From NCBI RefSeq assembly GCF_963853665.1, contig NZ_OY970459.1:3100001-3164000 (forward strand): DNA of 64,000 bases, given 5' to 3'. Position 1 is the stretch's first letter, and each line of letters opens with the position of its first letter. Positions 62,655 to 64,000 of the stretch are shown in pieces. The position numbers and the translations under genes are program-made. The notes below the pieces were generated by a model, which made no database searches, was not told where the DNA came from, and worked only from the letters and a program-made list of their open reading frames with translations. The DNA comes from Mycobacterium decipiens (GTDB taxonomy: Bacteria > Actinomycetota > Actinomycetes > Mycobacteriales > Mycobacteriaceae).

Positions 62655-63791
62655 GTGGGCGATTCCCTGGACTTCGAAGCGCTCGAGGCCGCCGGAATCG
62701 CTAACGCGCGCGAGCGGGCCGGTTTGCTCAAATACCTCGACGAGCTTGGCTTCACGGTCGACGAGATGGTTGAAGCCGAACGTCGCGGCCGGCTGTTCGG
62801 GCTTGCTGGTGATGTCCTGCAATGGTCCGGGCCCCCGATCTACACCTTGCAGACCGCGGCCGAGGAGCTTGGCTTGTCAGCCGAGGAGGTCGCCCACGCG
62901 TGGGCGTTGCTCGGGCTGACCGTCGCCGGTCCCGACATTCCTGCACTGAGCCGGGCCGACGTCGACGCCCTGACGACATGGGTCGCGCTGAAGACGCTGG
63001 TGGGTGAGGATGGCGCATTCGGCCTGCTGCGAGTGCTCGGCGCCGCCATGGCCCGACTCGCCGAGGCCGAGTCGACGATGATCCGCGCCTCGTCACCGAA
63101 CATCCAAATGACGCACACCCACAACGAACTCGCCACGGCACGGGCGTATCGCACCGCCGCGGAGTTCGTCCCCCGGATCGGGGCCCTGATCGACACCGTC
63201 CACCGCCACCACCTGACTAGCGCACGAACGTACTTCGAGGGCGTCATTCGCGACACGTCGGCAAGCGTGACGTGCGGCATCGGCTTTGCGGACCTGTCCA
63301 GCTTCACGGTATTGACCCAGGCGCTCACCCCAGCGCAGTTGCAGGACCTGCTCAACGAATTCGGCGCCGCCGTCGCGGACGTGGTGCATGCCGACGGCGG
63401 CCGGGTGGTGAAATTCATCGGCGACGCCGTGATGTGGGTGAGTTCGTCACCCGAGCGGCTGGTGCGGGTCGCGGTGGATCTCGTCAATCATCCGAGCGCG
63501 CACGAGGCCCAAATGCAGGTCCGTGCCGGTCTCGCGTATGGCACGGTGCTGGCCATCAACGGGGACTACTTCGGCAACCCGGTCAACCTGGCCGCGCGAC
63601 TCGTGGCGGCCGCAGCACCGGGGCAGATCCTTGCCGCAGCCGAACTCCGCGGCAAACTGCCAGACTGGCCCGCGACCGCCCATGGCCCGTTGCCGCTGAA
63701 GGGCTTTAATGCCCCAGTGCCGGCCTTTGAGCTGCACCACAACCCGCATTCGAAGGACACTGACGAGCCAGCCACCACCCGCAGTGATTAG
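62655..63791 (+). CDS. Class III adenylate cyclase (Rv2212 ortholog)
   Basis: Makes cAMP. The 378-residue protein has an N-terminal pH/lipid-sensing type regulatory domain (about 1-195) seen in several mycobacterial cyclases, then a C-terminal class III catalytic domain. Metal-binding aspartates are in [13 protein letters not shown] and GDAVMWV (KFIGDAVMW); the C-terminal segment [14 protein letters not shown] holds the transition-state Asn/Arg. Start GTG 62655 gives the H37Rv length. The H37Rv enzyme is reported to respond to fatty acids. pepB follows after 11 bases. Confidence 0.94.
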   Translation: MGDSLDFEALEAAGIANARERAGLLKYLDELGFTVDEMVEAERRGRLFGLAGDVLQWSGPPIYTLQTAAEELGLSAEEVAHAWALLGLTVAGPDIPALSRADVDALTTWVALKTLVGEDGAFGLLRVLGAAMARLAEAESTMIRASSPNIQMTHTHNELATARAYRTAAEFVPRIGALIDTVHRHHLTSARTYFEGVIRDTSASVTCGIGFADLSSFTVLTQALTPAQLQDLLNEFGAAVADVVHADGGRVVKFIGDAVMWVSSSPERLVRVAVDLVNHPSAHEAQMQVRAGLAYGTVLAINGDYFGNPVNLAARLVAAAAPGQILAAAELRGKLPDWPATAHGPLPLKGFNAPVPAFELHHNPHSKDTDEPATTRSD

Positions 63792-63802
63792 GGTGGTTGC
63801 CC

Positions 63803-64000
63803 GTGACCACCGAACCGGGTTACCTATCCCCCTCCATTCACGTCGCCACATCGATACCCAAACGCGGGGTGGATTCTGCGGTGCTGATCGTGCCGGTCTT
63901 TTCGACCGGCGACGACGATCGGCCCGGCGCGGTCCTCGCCTCGGCCGAACCCTTCTTGCCCGCCGATGCGGTCGCTGAAATCGAGGCCGGCCTGCGGGCG
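63803..64000 (+). CDS. pepB: PepB, leucyl aminopeptidase (5' end only)
   Basis: First 66 codons, from GTG 63803 ([20 protein letters not shown]) to the window edge. They match the recalled start of the M17 leucine aminopeptidase Rv2213. No catalytic residues are in view. The 11-base spacing after the cyclase stop suggests co-transcription. Confidence 0.85.
   Translation, partial: MTTEPGYLSPSIHVATSIPKRGVDSAVLIVPVFSTGDDDRPGAVLASAEPFLPADAVAEIEAGLRA

Overview
The window is chromosomal DNA from a slow-growing Mycobacterium closely related to, but not identical with, M. tuberculosis. Gene order follows the H37Rv Rv2155c-Rv2213 interval (murD to pepB) almost gene for gene, and many proteins have the same length as I recall for their H37Rv counterparts. 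Ortholog names and Rv numbers are from memory; no search was run. Three differences argue against the M. tuberculosis complex: the IS6110 copy H37Rv carries upstream of mraZ is absent, the Rv2177c transposase between pknL and aroG is absent, and the Rv2159c-Rv2162c block between murE and pbpB is replaced by other genes. A non-complex relative in the M. tuberculosis-associated group is an inference.

Region 1 (1-17719, mostly minus strand) is the dcw cell-wall/division cluster: mraZ, rsmH, an FtsL-like protein, pbpB, then murE, murF, murX and murD, joined by 4-base stop/start overlaps. A foreign-looking block of about 7.5 kb (5179-12759) splits it between pbpB and murE. The block holds a plus-strand operon of a cyclodipeptide synthase (Rv2275 ortholog), CYP121 (mycocyclosin synthase) and a DHA2-type MFS exporter. 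Facing it is a PPE-PPW protein with a roughly 400-residue Asp/Glu/Ser insert containing 54-residue tandem repeats. In H37Rv the synthase/CYP121 pair lies elsewhere (Rv2275-Rv2276), so this is a new location with an added candidate exporter. It is my best candidate for an undescribed system.

Region 2 (18093-39206) contains a DUF3040 protein, a GNAT acetyltransferase, LppM, a MetF-like protein, IdsA2, the LM/LAM mannosyltransferases MptA and Rv2181, the Rv2175c/PknL pair, AroG, an RNase T-like exoribonuclease, an acyltransferase, an ArsA-like ATPase, two SRPBCC proteins, FadD15, PimB', a putative protease, RipC and a small Cys-rich protein. The theme is envelope and lipoglycan synthesis.

Region 3 (39305-50172) holds an exonuclease/UvrC-like protein, trpD and the respiratory supercomplex genes ctaE-qcrCAB on the plus strand. 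Convergent to these are a DUF2561 protein, mmpS3, ctaF and ctaC. A 56-bp tandem repeat with hairpins (position matches ETR-B) fills the gap between the convergent qcrB and Rv2197c stops.

Region 4 (50399-64000) holds asnB, adoK, Rv2203, an A-type Fe-S carrier, glycerate kinase, Rv2206, cobT-cobS preceded by an apparent cobU 3' relic, an MFS protein, ilvE, gcvT, adenylate cyclase Rv2212 and the start of pepB.

I saw no rRNA, tRNA, CRISPR array, insertion sequence or replication origin.
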